64,000 bases of DNA from Candidatus Poribacteria bacterium. GTDB lineage: Bacteria; Poribacteria; WGA-4E; WGA-3G. Position numbers and translations under genes: made by a program. The stretch spans positions 48,417 to 112,416 of the forward strand of contig JAPOQK010000088.1 of NCBI GenBank assembly GCA_026710795.1, read 5' to 3'. Below the pieces are notes generated by a model, which was given only the letters and a program-made list of their open reading frames with translations, had not been told where the DNA came from and made no database searches. This document shows positions 1 to 10,015 of the stretch, piece by piece; position 1 is the first letter of the stretch, and each line of letters opens with the position of its first letter.

Positions 1-138
1 AGAACTGTTGAAATTTATTCTGAAAAAACCCTAAAACCCAACATACCCCACCTATCCAAACACAAGCGAAAAAAGTCAAAATAATTACACCCATAATCCT
101 AACCTAAATATCCTCAATACCATTCGTTGCATTTATAT

Positions 139-276
139 TTATTGTGGATGGGAATTAAAATATTGATACATCCACCGTACAAGATCAGCGCAGAGGAAAA
201 CGAACCACCAAAAGACATAGACTGTACCAATAACCAAACACGACATTTTAATGGTTCCCAAGATTCTGTGTTTCAT
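139..276 (-). CDS. Possible small membrane protein downstream of nuoC
   Basis: A 45-codon reading frame runs from an ATG at 276 to a TAA at 139, just downstream of the nuoC stop. Its middle (residues about 12-30) is hydrophobic and rich in Val, Phe and Trp, consistent with one membrane span, and the C-terminal end is polar. I see no clear ribosome binding site and do not recognise the protein, so it may be a chance frame. It is the only coding candidate in bases 1-316. The remaining bases there are AT-rich and hold nothing I can name; in particular nuoD does not follow nuoC. Confidence 0.3.
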   Translation of the reverse strand: MKHRILGTIKMSCLVIGTVYVFWWFVFLCADLVRWMYQYFNSHPQ

Positions 277-316
277 TTATCTGATAAAACTCTGTAGTTC
301 GCGCTTTACAGTTGTG

Positions 317-862
317 TTAGGCATTCTGCTTTTCAAAGTTGAAACTTTCGCGCTCACCACGTCCACGCAACGGATAATCCTTACGTAGCGGGTGTCCCTC
401 AAAATCGTCTGGCATTAGAATGCGACACAAATCGGGATGTCCTTCAAATTCAATCCCAAACATGTCGTAGGTTTCACGTTCCAACCAGTTAGCACCCTTC
501 CACAATAGTGTCACTGTGGGAACCTTCAAATCTTTTTCATGCACCGGTACTTTGACTCTGATTCGCGAAGTTTCACCTTCAAAAGTGTATAGTTGATAAA
601 CGACCATGAATCTGGCATAGTCATATTGCATCAATTCCGATTCTAACTTAGAATTGTCAACTGCTGTAACGTCCACAAGATACGAATACGCAAGGTCTGT
701 TTTTAGATATTCCAGAAGCGCGTAACTGTTATCTTTGTTGACAACAACGGAAACACCATTACGGATTACAGAACTCGCTAAGAGTGCATCAGCAAATTTG
801 TCTTGTAGTTTCTGAAGGACAAGTGGTTGTGCTTCTTCCGTAACTTCTATTTCATCATTCAT
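317..862 (-). CDS. nuoC: NADH-quinone oxidoreductase subunit C (first copy)
   Basis: This is the 30-kDa subunit of the complex I quinone module, 181 residues from the ATG at 862. The family signature lies near the C-terminus: [18 protein letters not shown], then [15 protein letters not shown] longer in-frame start at 934 would lie inside nuoB, so I chose the ATG at 862, which overlaps the nuoB stop by 8 bases as expected for translational coupling. It is the last gene of a three-gene nuoA-nuoB-nuoC cluster; no nuoD follows. A second, divergent nuoC lies at 38572-39057 in the large operon, so this copy is a paralogue or a transferred extra set. Confidence 0.93.
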   Translation of the reverse strand: MNDEIEVTEEAQPLVLQKLQDKFADALLASSVIRNGVSVVVNKDNSYALLEYLKTDLAYSYLVDVTAVDNSKLESELMQYDYARFMVVYQLYTFEGETSRIRVKVPVHEKDLKVPTVTLLWKGANWLERETYDMFGIEFEGHPDLCRILMPDDFEGHPLRKDYPLRGRGERESFNFEKQNA

Positions 863-1367
863 TGTGTGCAACCTCAGAACCTTTAGGTAGTTCCCCTTTT
901 GTGATTTGCCTTTGCACCTGCATAACCGCATCAATCAAATCTTCTGGTCGAGGTGGACATCCTGGAATATACACATCAACCGGTAGAAATTGGTCCACAC
1001 CTTGAATTAAGGTATAGGTATCAAAAACACCACCACATGATGCACATGCCCCCATCGAAATGACCCATTTCGGTTCTGGCATCTGATCATAAATTCGTTT
1101 CAATACTGGCATCATTTTGATTGAAATCCGTCCTGAAACAATCAGCAGATCTGATTGGCGTGGAGAGAACCGAATTGCTTCGGACCCAAATCGAGACAAG
1201 TCAAATTTGGATGCCAAGGTTGCCATCATCTCTATAGCACAGCACGCGGTCCCAAACGGCATGGGCCACAATGAATTCTTTCGTCCCCAATTAACTACTT
1301 TGTCAATAGTCGTTGTGATGATATTACCATCAGTTTGTTCGGTGCTTGACCCAAAGTCTAATCCCAT
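855..1367 (-). CDS. nuoB: NADH-quinone oxidoreductase subunit B (first copy)
   Basis: This is the 20-kDa subunit that holds cluster N2, the last iron-sulfur centre before quinone. The N2 ligands are visible: the tandem Cys pair in [12 protein letters not shown], the Cys of [10 protein letters not shown], and the Cys of [10 protein letters not shown]. The start at 1367 (MGLDFG) has an excellent ribosome binding site, AAGGAGG at 1374-1380; an upstream in-frame ATG at 1388 lacks one. It overlaps nuoA by 10 bases and nuoC by 8. The second NuoB (39089-39703) carries a longer C-terminal tail. All ligand cysteines are present, so this copy looks functional. Confidence 0.95.
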   Translation of the reverse strand: MGLDFGSSTEQTDGNIITTTIDKVVNWGRKNSLWPMPFGTACCAIEMMATLASKFDLSRFGSEAIRFSPRQSDLLIVSGRISIKMMPVLKRIYDQMPEPKWVISMGACASCGGVFDTYTLIQGVDQFLPVDVYIPGCPPRPEDLIDAVMQVQRQITKGELPKGSEVAHNE

Positions 1368-1726
1368 GTTAAGCCTCCTTTTTTCCAAGCATAGATGTAG
1401 CCCAGAAGGAGAATACCGATAAACACCAGCATCTCAACTAAAATAAACGTTCCATTTGTTTCAGAGAACTTCTTAAAGACCACTGCCCATGGGTAGAGAA
1501 ACACTACCTCAATATCAAAGATGATAAAAAGCATAGCAATAAGGTCAAACCGGATGGTGAACCTTTGTCGGGCATCACCAACTGGTTGCACACCAGATTC
1601 GTAGACAGAAAGTTTAACACGTGTGGGTTTTTTAGGTCCAAGAAGGTGGGTAAGGGAGAGATTCACAGCCGCAAATAGCACTGCAAATACCCCTAAAAAC
1701 ACTATCGGAAGATAATCTAATAACAT
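1358..1726 (-). CDS. nuoA: NADH-quinone oxidoreductase subunit A (first copy)
   Basis: NuoA is a small membrane subunit of complex I, here 122 residues with three hydrophobic segments (about residues 5-28, 61-83 and 91-114). The conserved loop reads [15 protein letters not shown], followed by [22 protein letters not shown] sequence, the usual NuoA signature with acidic residues in the second helix. It is the first gene of the short nuoABC cluster and is preceded by a promoter at 1861-1888. It differs clearly from the second NuoA at 39693-40103, so the two copies are not a recent duplication. Confidence 0.93.
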   Translation of the reverse strand: MLLDYLPIVFLGVFAVLFAAVNLSLTHLLGPKKPTRVKLSVYESGVQPVGDARQRFTIRFDLIAMLFIIFDIEVVFLYPWAVVFKKFSETNGTFILVEMLVFIGILLLGYIYAWKKGGLTWD

Positions 1727-1860
1727 TTGATCTAATCTATTAAGCCTCCGACAACAGACAGAAATGATACCAAAAGGTTCTCTGACGTTGCCAATATAAT
1801 TACACTGATTTATATATTATGCGTTCAAAATACAAGAAGATTATGTTAAACGTGCATATA

Positions 1861-1888
1861 ATTTTACATATTCAGAGAAAAGTGTCAA
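1861..1888 (-). promoter_or_regulatory. Sigma70-type promoter for the short nuoABC cluster
   Basis: Read on the minus strand, TTGACA (1888-1883) is followed after 16 bases by TAAAAT (1866-1861). Transcription would start near 1855, giving a leader of about 130 bases before nuoA. The surrounding 1727-1969 gap is strongly AT-rich and holds no gene. The site is consensus matching only. Confidence 0.55.
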
Positions 1889-1969
1889 GTTTTTTTAATT
1901 AAAAATTACACTTTTTTCAGAAATCATTGATAATATTGTTGAAGATATGGACTTTTAATCATTTACTTG

Positions 1970-2611
1970 TTATGGGGAAAATCGTGACATTTCCCATTCA
2001 CTATTGTCATTTAAAGTATAACGAATTCTATCATGTAGACGGCTTGGACATCCCTGCCAAAACTCAAACATGTTCGGTCTAAGTCTATATCCACCCCAAT
2101 GTGGAGGACGAGGAATATCTTTATCTCCATAAGCCAATTTCGCTTTCTCAAAGTTATCCTCCAAATGCTCTCGTCCTGAAATAACGATGCTTTGACGTTC
2201 TGTCCACACTGCAAGTTTACTATCATTTGGACGACTGGCAAAATATGCGTCCGATTCAGCGGGAGTCATCTTTTCAACTGTACCGTTACATCTCACCTGT
2301 CGATCCAGTTCTCGCCAGTAGAAAACAAGTGAAGCTTGCGGATTCTCAGCCAATTCTTTCCCTTTTTGACTGTCATAATCTGTATAGAAACAGAATCCAT
2401 TCCTATCAAAACCCCTGAGGACGACCATACGAGCAGAAGGAATGCCGTTAGGAGTCGCGGTGGCAAGCGTCATTGCATCCGGTAGGTCAATTTCCGCTTC
2501 TGTAGCATCGTTAAACCATTTTTCAAATTGTTCAAACGGATCTTTGGCAACACTCTCTTCAATTAATTCGACGTGTGATTGATATTCCCTACGGAGTTTG
2601 TCTGTATTCAT
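1970..2611 (-). CDS. pdxH: Pyridoxamine 5'-phosphate oxidase
   Basis: PdxH oxidises pyridoxine or pyridoxamine 5'-phosphate to PLP with FMN and oxygen. The 213-residue protein from the ATG at 2611 has the family layout: PDAMTLATATPNGIPSARMV near residue 50, FYTDYDSQKGKELAENP, the VRCNGTVEK strand, SRPNDSKLAVWTERQS, and the C-terminal WQGCPSRLHDRIRY, where most homologues have WQGG before RLHDR. It follows trkH by one base, so the three genes trkA-trkH-pdxH probably form one transcript. PLP is needed by the glycine decarboxylase encoded just upstream, but the link is only proximity. Confidence 0.93.
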   Translation of the reverse strand: MNTDKLRREYQSHVELIEESVAKDPFEQFEKWFNDATEAEIDLPDAMTLATATPNGIPSARMVVLRGFDRNGFCFYTDYDSQKGKELAENPQASLVFYWRELDRQVRCNGTVEKMTPAESDAYFASRPNDSKLAVWTERQSIVISGREHLEDNFEKAKLAYGDKDIPRPPHWGGYRLRPNMFEFWQGCPSRLHDRIRYTLNDNSEWEMSRFSP

Positions 2612-2612
2612 A

Positions 2613-4118
2613 TTATTTTTTCCAAAAATTCGGTGAAAATAGAATAAGGACAGTATATATTTCCAACCGTCCAAGTAACATGCAGAAAGTCAGGATAAAT
2701 TTACCTGCTGTGGCGATATGTGCATAATTATCCACGGGACCTACACTTCCAAGTCCAGGACCGATATTACCCATCGTGGCGATTGTGCATCCCGCAGCAC
2801 TGATTAAATCTAATCCCAAAGTAGCCATGATGCAGGTAACAATAGCAAAAATACCAATAAAAAAGAAGAAAAAACCGAGGACGTGTGTGAGCACTTCGGA
2901 AGGAACCACTCTGTCATTAACGCGAACAGGGAGCAAAGCGTGTGGAAAGATAAGCCGTTTTATTTCAGCACCACTTTGTTTAATAAGGAGTAGGAAGCGA
3001 AGCTGCTTCATCCCTCCACCTGTTGAACCAGCACACCCACCATAAAACATCAGCGTCACCAATATAAACTGTGATAACGCGGGCCACATCTCAAAATCTG
3101 CTGTACCATAACCTGTTGTTGAGGTTATAGACATTACTTGAAATGATGCATATCGAATGGAATTTCCCACAGAATCATAGGGAACTTGTCCGTCAACGTT
3201 GAATGTAGCAGTGTTCCAAGAGATGAGAACAATGCTTGAAAGAAGCACGATACAATAAAATCGAAATTCTGTGTCTTTAAAGTAACTTAGGACATCACCG
3301 CGGAGGGCACGATAATGCAAGGCAAAATTGGTACCAGCAAGGAACATAAAAACAATAATCACTACTTCAATATAGACACTATCGTAATGCGCGATACTAC
3401 CATTTTTCGTTGAAAATCCACCGGTTGCCATCGTCCCGAATGTGATACACAGCGCATCAAAAAGGGACATGTCACCAAGCCAGAGTAGCAACGTTTCAAG
3501 AACTGATAGTAGGATATATACTCCCCATAGTAATTTTGCAGTTTGTGCGATGCGAGGTGTGAGACGTTCTGTTTGTGGTCCAGGTGCTTCCGCACGAAAC
3601 AGCTGCATGCCACCAACTCCCAACATGGGAAGGATTGCAACAGCAAGCACAACAATTCCCATGCCTCCAAGCCAGTGACTGAAACTGCGCCAAAACAGCA
3701 TTGCATGCGATAGATGTTCTATCTCTGTAAGCACAGTCGCACCAGTCGTTGAGAAACCTGACATAGATTCGAAATAGCAGAACGAAAATTCTTCCAAAGG
3801 GGCTCGACCATCTGCAGCAAAAACATCCGAGAAAAGATACGGAAATGAACCGAAAAGCGCAACAACCACCCAACCTAATGTGACAATGGCGAAGCCTTCA
3901 CGTAGTCCGAGATCCTGTACTGTAGGTTTCATGGTGAAGCGGAGAATTAAACCGATACATAGGGTAATGATGGTTGCGTAAACAAATGCGGAGAGATCGG
4001 ATTCCGATGCATCTGGCTTGAAATAAAAGTAGGTGGCAATACCCAACGGTAAAAGCATTGAACCTGCGAGACAGATTAATAAGTTACCGAGGATGTGGAA
4101 AATGAGTTTTCTACTCAT
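2613..4118 (-). CDS. trkH: Trk-type potassium uptake protein, membrane subunit
   Basis: TrkH is the potassium-translocating membrane subunit that works with TrkA. The 501-residue protein has many hydrophobic helices and the four imperfect pore loops expected of the Trk/Ktr family: GFSTTGATVLTEIEHL (about residue 120), MATGGFSTKNGS, SITSTTGYGTADFEMWP, and IATMGNIGPGLGSVGP near the C-terminus. GCAGSTGGGMKQLR is also typical. The gene lies 92 bases after trkA and directly before pdxH on the same strand. Full family length suggests an intact gene. Confidence 0.94.
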   Translation of the reverse strand: MSRKLIFHILGNLLICLAGSMLLPLGIATYFYFKPDASESDLSAFVYATIITLCIGLILRFTMKPTVQDLGLREGFAIVTLGWVVVALFGSFPYLFSDVFAADGRAPLEEFSFCYFESMSGFSTTGATVLTEIEHLSHAMLFWRSFSHWLGGMGIVVLAVAILPMLGVGGMQLFRAEAPGPQTERLTPRIAQTAKLLWGVYILLSVLETLLLWLGDMSLFDALCITFGTMATGGFSTKNGSIAHYDSVYIEVVIIVFMFLAGTNFALHYRALRGDVLSYFKDTEFRFYCIVLLSSIVLISWNTATFNVDGQVPYDSVGNSIRYASFQVMSITSTTGYGTADFEMWPALSQFILVTLMFYGGCAGSTGGGMKQLRFLLLIKQSGAEIKRLIFPHALLPVRVNDRVVPSEVLTHVLGFFFFFIGIFAIVTCIMATLGLDLISAAGCTIATMGNIGPGLGSVGPVDNYAHIATAGKFILTFCMLLGRLEIYTVLILFSPNFWKK

Positions 4119-4165
4119 AATAGATGGTATACGTTTTGGGTTTTAGGAAACCGAGAGGCAATTGG

Positions 4166-4191
4166 AAGGTGTTGGCAGGTCTTAACACCTT
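4166..4191. repeat. Intergenic hairpin between trkA and trkH
   Basis: An 8-base perfect inverted repeat, AAGGTGTT and AACACCTT, flanks a 10-base loop in the 92-base gap between trkA and trkH. There is no T-run on either side, so it is not a standard intrinsic terminator. It could be an RNA-processing or attenuation hairpin. Confidence 0.45.
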
Positions 4192-4210
4192 TACTGATAA
4201 CTGATTGCTG

Positions 4211-5584
4211 CTACGCTCTCCGTGCTGCAAACATATCTTCTACGACTGGTATCGCTTCAGGCATGCTGAAGACTATAACGCGGTCAGCAGGTTGAATGAC
4301 GGTTTCCCCGTGTGGAATAATAAGGTTATCGCGCCTGAGGATTGCACCAATAAAAGCGTTGTCAGGGAATTTTGTTTTCAATGATCCGAGTTCTTTATGT
4401 GCAATTTTCGCGTTCACACCTGTGACGATTTCAATGACTTCAGCGTCAATTTCATGCAGTGATGCAACAGAGACAATATTCCCACGACGTATTAAACGAA
4501 GCAAATTACTTACAACAGTCAAGTGTCTACTAACCGCACCGTCTAAGCGAGGAATACGCGCTAACAATGGAAGATAACGCGGTTGCTGAATTAAAGCAAG
4601 AGCACGTTGTGCCCCGTGCTCCTTAGCGGTCATACATGCCATAATATCGTTTTCATCATCACCTGTTACTGATACAAATCCGTTCACATTTTCTATTCCT
4701 GCCTCTTCTAACAATTGAAATTGGAGAAAATTTCCTTCAAGAACAGTTGTCCGTTTTAGAGATGCCGAGGCAAGTTCTGCCAATTTTTCATCCGACTCAA
4801 TTAGTTTCACATCCGTGCCATTACCTTCAAGGGTACGTGCTAATTCAATACCGATCGCACTCGCACCTACGATTATTACACGATCAAGGTGCGTATTGAA
4901 AATGATACCAAACAGACGAAACAATTGTTCTATAGCTAACGCGCTACCAATTACAAATACGTCATCTCCCTGTTTGAGGACATCATTTCCTCGTGGAATG
5001 ATAACGTTTTTCTCCCCACGCCTATTGATCGCTGCAAATCGGATATTAGAGAGAACACCTTTCTTATCCAAATCAGAAAGAGATTTTCCGATAAAGGGAT
5101 TGCCCTGTTTTATTCGAAAGGCAGCAAGTTGTATTCTACCCTCTTCAAAATCAACGACTTCTCGAGCTTCAGGTGTTTTTAAAAGACGTATGAATTCCTC
5201 AACACACAAATGTTCTGGGTTCACAAGGAGATCAATGCCAAAGTCTTGTGGCGTGAGACCGCTTTCCTCAGAAAAGTAGTCTGGGTTAGAAACACGAGCG
5301 ATTTTGGTTTCAACATCATTACGTTCTGCAATTTGACATGCAAGCATATTAATCTCATCGCTATTGGTGACAGCGATTATTAACCCTGCTTCACTAATTC
5401 CTGCATCTTGTAACAAAACAGGTGATGCCCCTGGACCACACAAAGTTTGTAAATCCAACTGTTCGTTTACACGTTGGCAAGCTTCTTCGGATTCGTCAAT
5501 TAAGACTACGTCGTTATTGTCTACTGTTAACAATTTAGCAGTATGAAATCCAACTTCACCTGCACCTATGATAATTGCTTTCAT
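4211..5584 (-). CDS. trkA: Trk system potassium uptake regulator
   Basis: TrkA is the cytosolic nucleotide-binding regulator of TrkH. The 457 residues form two RCK halves. The first Rossmann motif is IIGAGEVGFHTAKLL at the N-terminus, with an acidic ribose-binding residue in VLIDES. The second is VIIVGASAIGIELARTLEG near residue 237. A TrkA-C domain follows each half (IKQGNPFIGKSLSDLD and TGVNAKIAHKELGSLK). It is the first gene of a trkA-trkH-pdxH run and starts 42 bases downstream of the gcvP stop, so read-through from the gcv operon is possible. Confidence 0.95.
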   Translation of the reverse strand: MKAIIIGAGEVGFHTAKLLTVDNNDVVLIDESEEACQRVNEQLDLQTLCGPGASPVLLQDAGISEAGLIIAVTNSDEINMLACQIAERNDVETKIARVSNPDYFSEESGLTPQDFGIDLLVNPEHLCVEEFIRLLKTPEAREVVDFEEGRIQLAAFRIKQGNPFIGKSLSDLDKKGVLSNIRFAAINRRGEKNVIIPRGNDVLKQGDDVFVIGSALAIEQLFRLFGIIFNTHLDRVIIVGASAIGIELARTLEGNGTDVKLIESDEKLAELASASLKRTTVLEGNFLQFQLLEEAGIENVNGFVSVTGDDENDIMACMTAKEHGAQRALALIQQPRYLPLLARIPRLDGAVSRHLTVVSNLLRLIRRGNIVSVASLHEIDAEVIEIVTGVNAKIAHKELGSLKTKFPDNAFIGAILRRDNLIIPHGETVIQPADRVIVFSMPEAIPVVEDMFAARRA

Positions 5585-5626
5585 TTTTTTATCTGTTTTT
5601 CTTGGTTGTCAGTTTTTATTAAACGG

Positions 5627-8503
5627 TTATTTATATTCTGTCAACGATGGACAACTACACAGTAAGTTTCTGTCCCCATGTACTTCATTGATTCGTGCCA
5701 CTGGAGGCCAAAATTTTGTTTCACGGACCCACGGCTTTGGGAATACGGCTTTTTCACGTGAATAAACATGGTTCCAATCAGTTTGTGTTACGACTTCAAC
5801 AGTATGCGGCGCATTTTTCAGAAGGTTGTCATCCCTGTCTGCAGTGCCATTTTCAATCTCAGCGATCTCTTCCCGTATAGAGATAAGTGCGGCACAGAAA
5901 CGATCTAATTCTGGTCTGGATTCGCTCTCGGTCGGTTCAATCATCATTGTTCCAAGAACTGGCCAAGAAACTGTAGGCGCGTGAAAACCGTAATCCATCA
6001 AACGTTTAGCGACATCTGTCACATCCACACCAGTAGTTTTCTTGAAGTTGCGTAGATCAATAATACATTCATGTGCCACCAAACCCTTTTTTCCTGTATA
6101 AAGTACAGGATAATAAGGTTCCAATTGTTTCGCAATATAATTCGCGTTGAGGATGGCAACTTCTGTTGCTGTTTTTAATCCTTCTGATCCCATCATTGCA
6201 ATGTAAGCCCAAGAGATAGGTAAAATACCTGGACTTCCCCACGGTGCAGCCGAAACAGGACCGATCCCATCATCTCCTCCGACTTTGACAATCGGATGGT
6301 TGGGTAGAAAATCGATCAGATGTTGTCTGACACCTATTGGTCCCATCCCGGGACCACCACCACCGTGTGGTATACAGAATGTTTTATGTAAATTGAGATG
6401 ACATACATCCGCTCCAAGGTCTGCTGGATGACTTAAACCAACAAGCGCATTCAAATTAGCTCCATCCATATACACTTGTCCACCATGTTCATGAACTATA
6501 TTACATATTTCACGAATCTGCTCTTCAAACACACCGTGTGTCGAAGGATAGGTCACCATTGCCGCAGCAAGTGTTTCTTGATGTGCATCTGCTTTTTCTT
6601 TGAGATCAGTGAGATCAATATTACCTTCAGAGTCACATTCAACAGCGACGACTTTCATACCTGCCATGACAGCACTGGCGGGATTCGTACCATGGGCTGA
6701 TGTCGGAATTAAACAAACATTACGATGTGCTTCGTTACGAGTGTGGTGATATTTTCTAATGACTAACAACCCCGCATATTCTCCCTGTGAGCCAGCATTC
6801 GGTTGAAGCGAAATAGCACTATAACCGGTAATCTCGGCTAACCACGACTCCAACTGTTCAAATAAGATACGGTACCCTCGCGCTTGTCCACTTGGAACAA
6901 ATGGGTGTAATCCACCGAATTCTTGCCATGTAACTGGTACCATTTCCGTTGTAGCATTGAGTTTCATCGTACAAGAACCAAGTGGTATCATCGCATTTAC
7001 AAGAGACAAATCTTTGCTTTGGAGCCTATTGATATACCGAAGCATCTCTGTTTCAGAGTGATAACTATTAAAGACGGGGTGTGTAAGGAATACAGATTTT
7101 CGCTGTAATTCTACAGGTATTTTTGCTGTTTTAGTATTAGGATTACCTTTCGTATTTTCATTAAATAGTTGTATTATGTCTTCAACATCGGAAGAGGTAG
7201 TAGTTTCATCAAGTGATATACCGATATGTGTTGTATCAATAACGCGGAGATTAATCTGTTTTTTCTCTGCAGAGGTAATCAAATGTTCCACTTCGTCTGA
7301 CGGAATAACAACCGACAAGGTATCAAAACAGGGTGCGTCCCCTGTATCATAACCAAGACTTTCAAGTTCTTCGCGTAGTACGCAGGTCTGTGTATGGACA
7401 TGCTCTGCAATCCGTTTCAGTCCTTTAGGACCATGATATACTGCATACATCCCTGCCATTATGGCAAGAAGCACTTGTGCAGTACAGATATTGCTCGTAG
7501 CTTTTTCACGACGAATGTGTTGTTCACGTGTTTGGAGTGCTAATCGTATTGCAGGTTCACCGTAAGCGTCGTGAGAGACACCGGCAATCCGTCCAGGAAT
7601 ACTACGTTTGAGTTCATCAATCGTGGAGAGAAAAGCGGCGTGAGGTCCACCATAACCGAGTGGCACACCAAACCTCTGAGAGTTACCGATGGCTATATCC
7701 GCACCAAATTCTCCAGGCGGTTTCAATAACGTTAGTGCCAGTAGGTCTGTTGCGGTGACGAATAATCCACCTGCCCCATGCACCTGTTCAGCAAAATGAT
7801 GGTAATCGTAAATCTTACCATCTGTGGCAGGATATTGGACGATTGCACCTAATATCGGCACGTCAAAAATAACATCGCGATGGTCACCGATTCGCAACTC
7901 AATGCCGAGAGGTTCTGCACGGGTTTGGAGAACTGCGATTGTTTGTGGATGGCAGGTTTCTGAGACAAAAAAGATACGGCTGATCTCCTCAGGCACATTT
8001 GCATAACACATTCCCATTGCTTCAGCTGCTGCCGTTGCCTCATCAAGAAGGGAGGCATTTGCAACAGGTAATCCTGTTAAATCAATAATCATTGTTTGGA
8101 AATTAAGCAATGCCTCTAACCGACCTTGTGAAATCTCAGCTTGATAGGGAGTGTATTGGGTATACCAACCAGGGTTTTCAAGGATGTTTCTTTGAATGAC
8201 GGGTGGAACGAAACAGTTATAATATCCCATGCCGATATAAGAACGGTAGACTTTGTTTTGAGAAGCAAGTTTCTTTATGGCATCAAGTGCCTCGTATTCT
8301 GAGAGACCTTGTGAGGATGTGTTTTCCCCGCCAAAATCTAAACTGAGAGGCGATGATAGACGAATATCTGCTGGCACAACATCTTCAATGAAATCTGCCA
8401 TTGAAGTATAACCGAGTGTTTCCAACATTTGCTTAATGTCTTCAGGACGAGGACCAATATGCCGATCAGCAAAGGAGTAAATTTGGTTATCTTTATCAGA
8501 CAT
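5627..8503 (-). CDS. gcvP: Glycine dehydrogenase (decarboxylating), P-protein
   Basis: This PLP enzyme decarboxylates glycine and passes the aminomethyl group to lipoylated GcvH. The 958-residue single-chain form begins at the ATG at 8503 ([20 protein letters not shown], the typical N-terminus) and overlaps gcvH by 8 bases. The catalytic region is clear: [20 protein letters not shown] contains the PLP lysine and the glycine-rich loop, and the conserved ending [17 protein letters not shown] is present. The N- and C-terminal halves both have the usual fold motifs. The last roughly 45 residues after [18 protein letters not shown] match the normal end of the family. It appears intact. Confidence 0.97.
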   Translation of the reverse strand: MSDKDNQIYSFADRHIGPRPEDIKQMLETLGYTSMADFIEDVVPADIRLSSPLSLDFGGENTSSQGLSEYEALDAIKKLASQNKVYRSYIGMGYYNCFVPPVIQRNILENPGWYTQYTPYQAEISQGRLEALLNFQTMIIDLTGLPVANASLLDEATAAAEAMGMCYANVPEEISRIFFVSETCHPQTIAVLQTRAEPLGIELRIGDHRDVIFDVPILGAIVQYPATDGKIYDYHHFAEQVHGAGGLFVTATDLLALTLLKPPGEFGADIAIGNSQRFGVPLGYGGPHAAFLSTIDELKRSIPGRIAGVSHDAYGEPAIRLALQTREQHIRREKATSNICTAQVLLAIMAGMYAVYHGPKGLKRIAEHVHTQTCVLREELESLGYDTGDAPCFDTLSVVIPSDEVEHLITSAEKKQINLRVIDTTHIGISLDETTTSSDVEDIIQLFNENTKGNPNTKTAKIPVELQRKSVFLTHPVFNSYHSETEMLRYINRLQSKDLSLVNAMIPLGSCTMKLNATTEMVPVTWQEFGGLHPFVPSGQARGYRILFEQLESWLAEITGYSAISLQPNAGSQGEYAGLLVIRKYHHTRNEAHRNVCLIPTSAHGTNPASAVMAGMKVVAVECDSEGNIDLTDLKEKADAHQETLAAAMVTYPSTHGVFEEQIREICNIVHEHGGQVYMDGANLNALVGLSHPADLGADVCHLNLHKTFCIPHGGGGPGMGPIGVRQHLIDFLPNHPIVKVGGDDGIGPVSAAPWGSPGILPISWAYIAMMGSEGLKTATEVAILNANYIAKQLEPYYPVLYTGKKGLVAHECIIDLRNFKKTTGVDVTDVAKRLMDYGFHAPTVSWPVLGTMMIEPTESESRPELDRFCAALISIREEIAEIENGTADRDDNLLKNAPHTVEVVTQTDWNHVYSREKAVFPKPWVRETKFWPPVARINEVHGDRNLLCSCPSLTEYK

Positions 8504-8882
8504 GCTCCGCCTCAATATATGCTTGATAACTATCCGCATCAAACAACGAGTCAAGTTCACTCGGATCCGTCATCCTGATTTTGAGAAACCACCCATCTTC
8601 ATAAGGTGATTCATTCACCTGCTCAGGTGCATCAAGAAGAGTCTCGTTTACCTCAATTACTTCACCACTAACAGGTGAATATAGGTCGAATGCTGCTTTG
8701 ACAGATTCTATTACACCTAATTCTGTTTTATGTGTTAATTCCGTACCTACATCTGGCAACTCAACGAAGACAATATCTTGAATCTCGGATTGGGCATAAT
8801 CTGTGATGCCAATGGTGGCAATATCATCTTCTTGCCTAACCCATTCATGGCTTTCCATGTATCTTAAATTTTCTGGAATCAT
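8496..8882 (-). CDS. gcvH: Glycine cleavage system H protein
   Basis: GcvH is the lipoyl carrier that shuttles the aminomethyl arm between GcvP, GcvT and the lipoamide dehydrogenase. The 128-residue protein has the standard N-terminus ([20 protein letters not shown]) and the lipoylation site [20 protein letters not shown], with the modified Lys in ESVKA. It sits between gcvT (59-base gap) and gcvP (8-base overlap). No lipoamide dehydrogenase gene is in this window. Confidence 0.96.
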   Translation of the reverse strand: MIPENLRYMESHEWVRQEDDIATIGITDYAQSEIQDIVFVELPDVGTELTHKTELGVIESVKAAFDLYSPVSGEVIEVNETLLDAPEQVNESPYEDGWFLKIRMTDPSELDSLFDADSYQAYIEAEHV

Positions 8883-8941
8883 ATATAAATCTCAACGTGA
8901 ATAAATTACAATATATTATAGTTCGAAGATTTCTTCTATCT

Positions 8942-10015
8942 CTAAATAAAAGGAACCTTCACGATTTTCGCAGGGTGCAGTTTTCCTCGAATGTCAATTT
9001 CGATTGTTTTCTTCGTATTTTTAGATATGGACGCAAAACCGATATTACATTTCAGACTCGGAGATGGTGCACCACTCGTCACTTTACCGATACGGTTACC
9101 TTTTTGATAGACTTCATATCCACACCGTGCTACAGCACGGTCAAGCATCTGAAAACCTACTAACTTTCGTTTCAAATCACCTTTTTCTTTTTGTGCAAAG
9201 AGAACATCTTTACCGATAAAATCACCCTTATCCAACTTGACAAACCGACTAAGACCGGCTTCAAAAGGTGTAGCATTCTCATCCATATCCATTCCATATA
9301 ACCGTAATCCAGCCTCCAGTCTCAAGGTGTCGCGCGCACCAAGTCCTACCGGTAATCCTTCTGCCTCCATCACAGCAGGAAACAGAGAATTCCACAATTC
9401 TTCCGAGTTGTTTGCATGAACATATAACTCAAATCCGATTTCACCGGTATATCCGGTTCGTGAAATCGCAGTAGGTATTCCTGCTACCTTGCCGACAACA
9501 AACCGAAAAAACGATATTTCAGAAACATCAAATTCTGGAACAAATGGATTCAGTATATCTATTGATTGTGGACCTTGAAGTGCGATCAACGTTGTATTAT
9601 TACTGTCGTCAGTTATTTCTGTGCCTGTGTCATTTTGTTTCTTTATCCACGCCAGATCTTTTTCAATGTTGGCAGCATTGACAACCAACGTATAATCACT
9701 ATCAGCATGCCGATAGACCAGAATGTCATCAACTATTCCACCGGTTTCATTACATAAAAGCGTATACAGAACCTGTCCATCAGTTAAACGACTGACATCA
9801 TTTGTGCAGAGTTTTTGCACCAATTCATTCGCACCTTGTCCACAAACGTCTATTTCTCCCATGTGCGATAAGTCAAACAAGCCAGCAGTTGCACGAACTG
9901 CAAGATGTTCTTTAACAATACTGCTATATTGCAGTGGCATCTCCCACCCACCGAATTCAGTGAATTTAGCATTGAGTGATTTATGAATTTCGTATAGTTG
10001 TGTTCTTTTCATCAT
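8942..10015 (-). CDS. gcvT: Aminomethyltransferase, glycine cleavage T protein
   Basis: GcvT transfers the methylene group from aminomethyl-GcvH to tetrahydrofolate and releases ammonia. The 357-residue protein shows the family motifs FTEFGGWEMPLQYSS, GLFDLSHMGEIDVCG, the folate-domain Asp in GLGARDTLRLEAGLRLYGMD, and the C-terminal barrel ending GAPSPSLKCNIGFASI. Two ATGs (10015 and 10012) are possible; the start overlaps the stop of the upstream amidohydrolase by 4 bases, so the two genes are coupled. I saw no glycine riboswitch upstream of the operon. Confidence 0.96.
   Translation of the reverse strand: MMKRTQLYEIHKSLNAKFTEFGGWEMPLQYSSIVKEHLAVRATAGLFDLSHMGEIDVCGQGANELVQKLCTNDVSRLTDGQVLYTLLCNETGGIVDDILVYRHADSDYTLVVNAANIEKDLAWIKKQNDTGTEITDDSNNTTLIALQGPQSIDILNPFVPEFDVSEISFFRFVVGKVAGIPTAISRTGYTGEIGFELYVHANNSEELWNSLFPAVMEAEGLPVGLGARDTLRLEAGLRLYGMDMDENATPFEAGLSRFVKLDKGDFIGKDVLFAQKEKGDLKRKLVGFQMLDRAVARCGYEVYQKGNRIGKVTSGAPSPSLKCNIGFASISKNTKKTIEIDIRGKLHPAKIVKVPFI

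Noticed and set aside
4166..4191. An intrinsic terminator between trkA and trkH
   Set aside because: The hairpin is not followed by a T-run, and trkH follows in the same direction at short distance.
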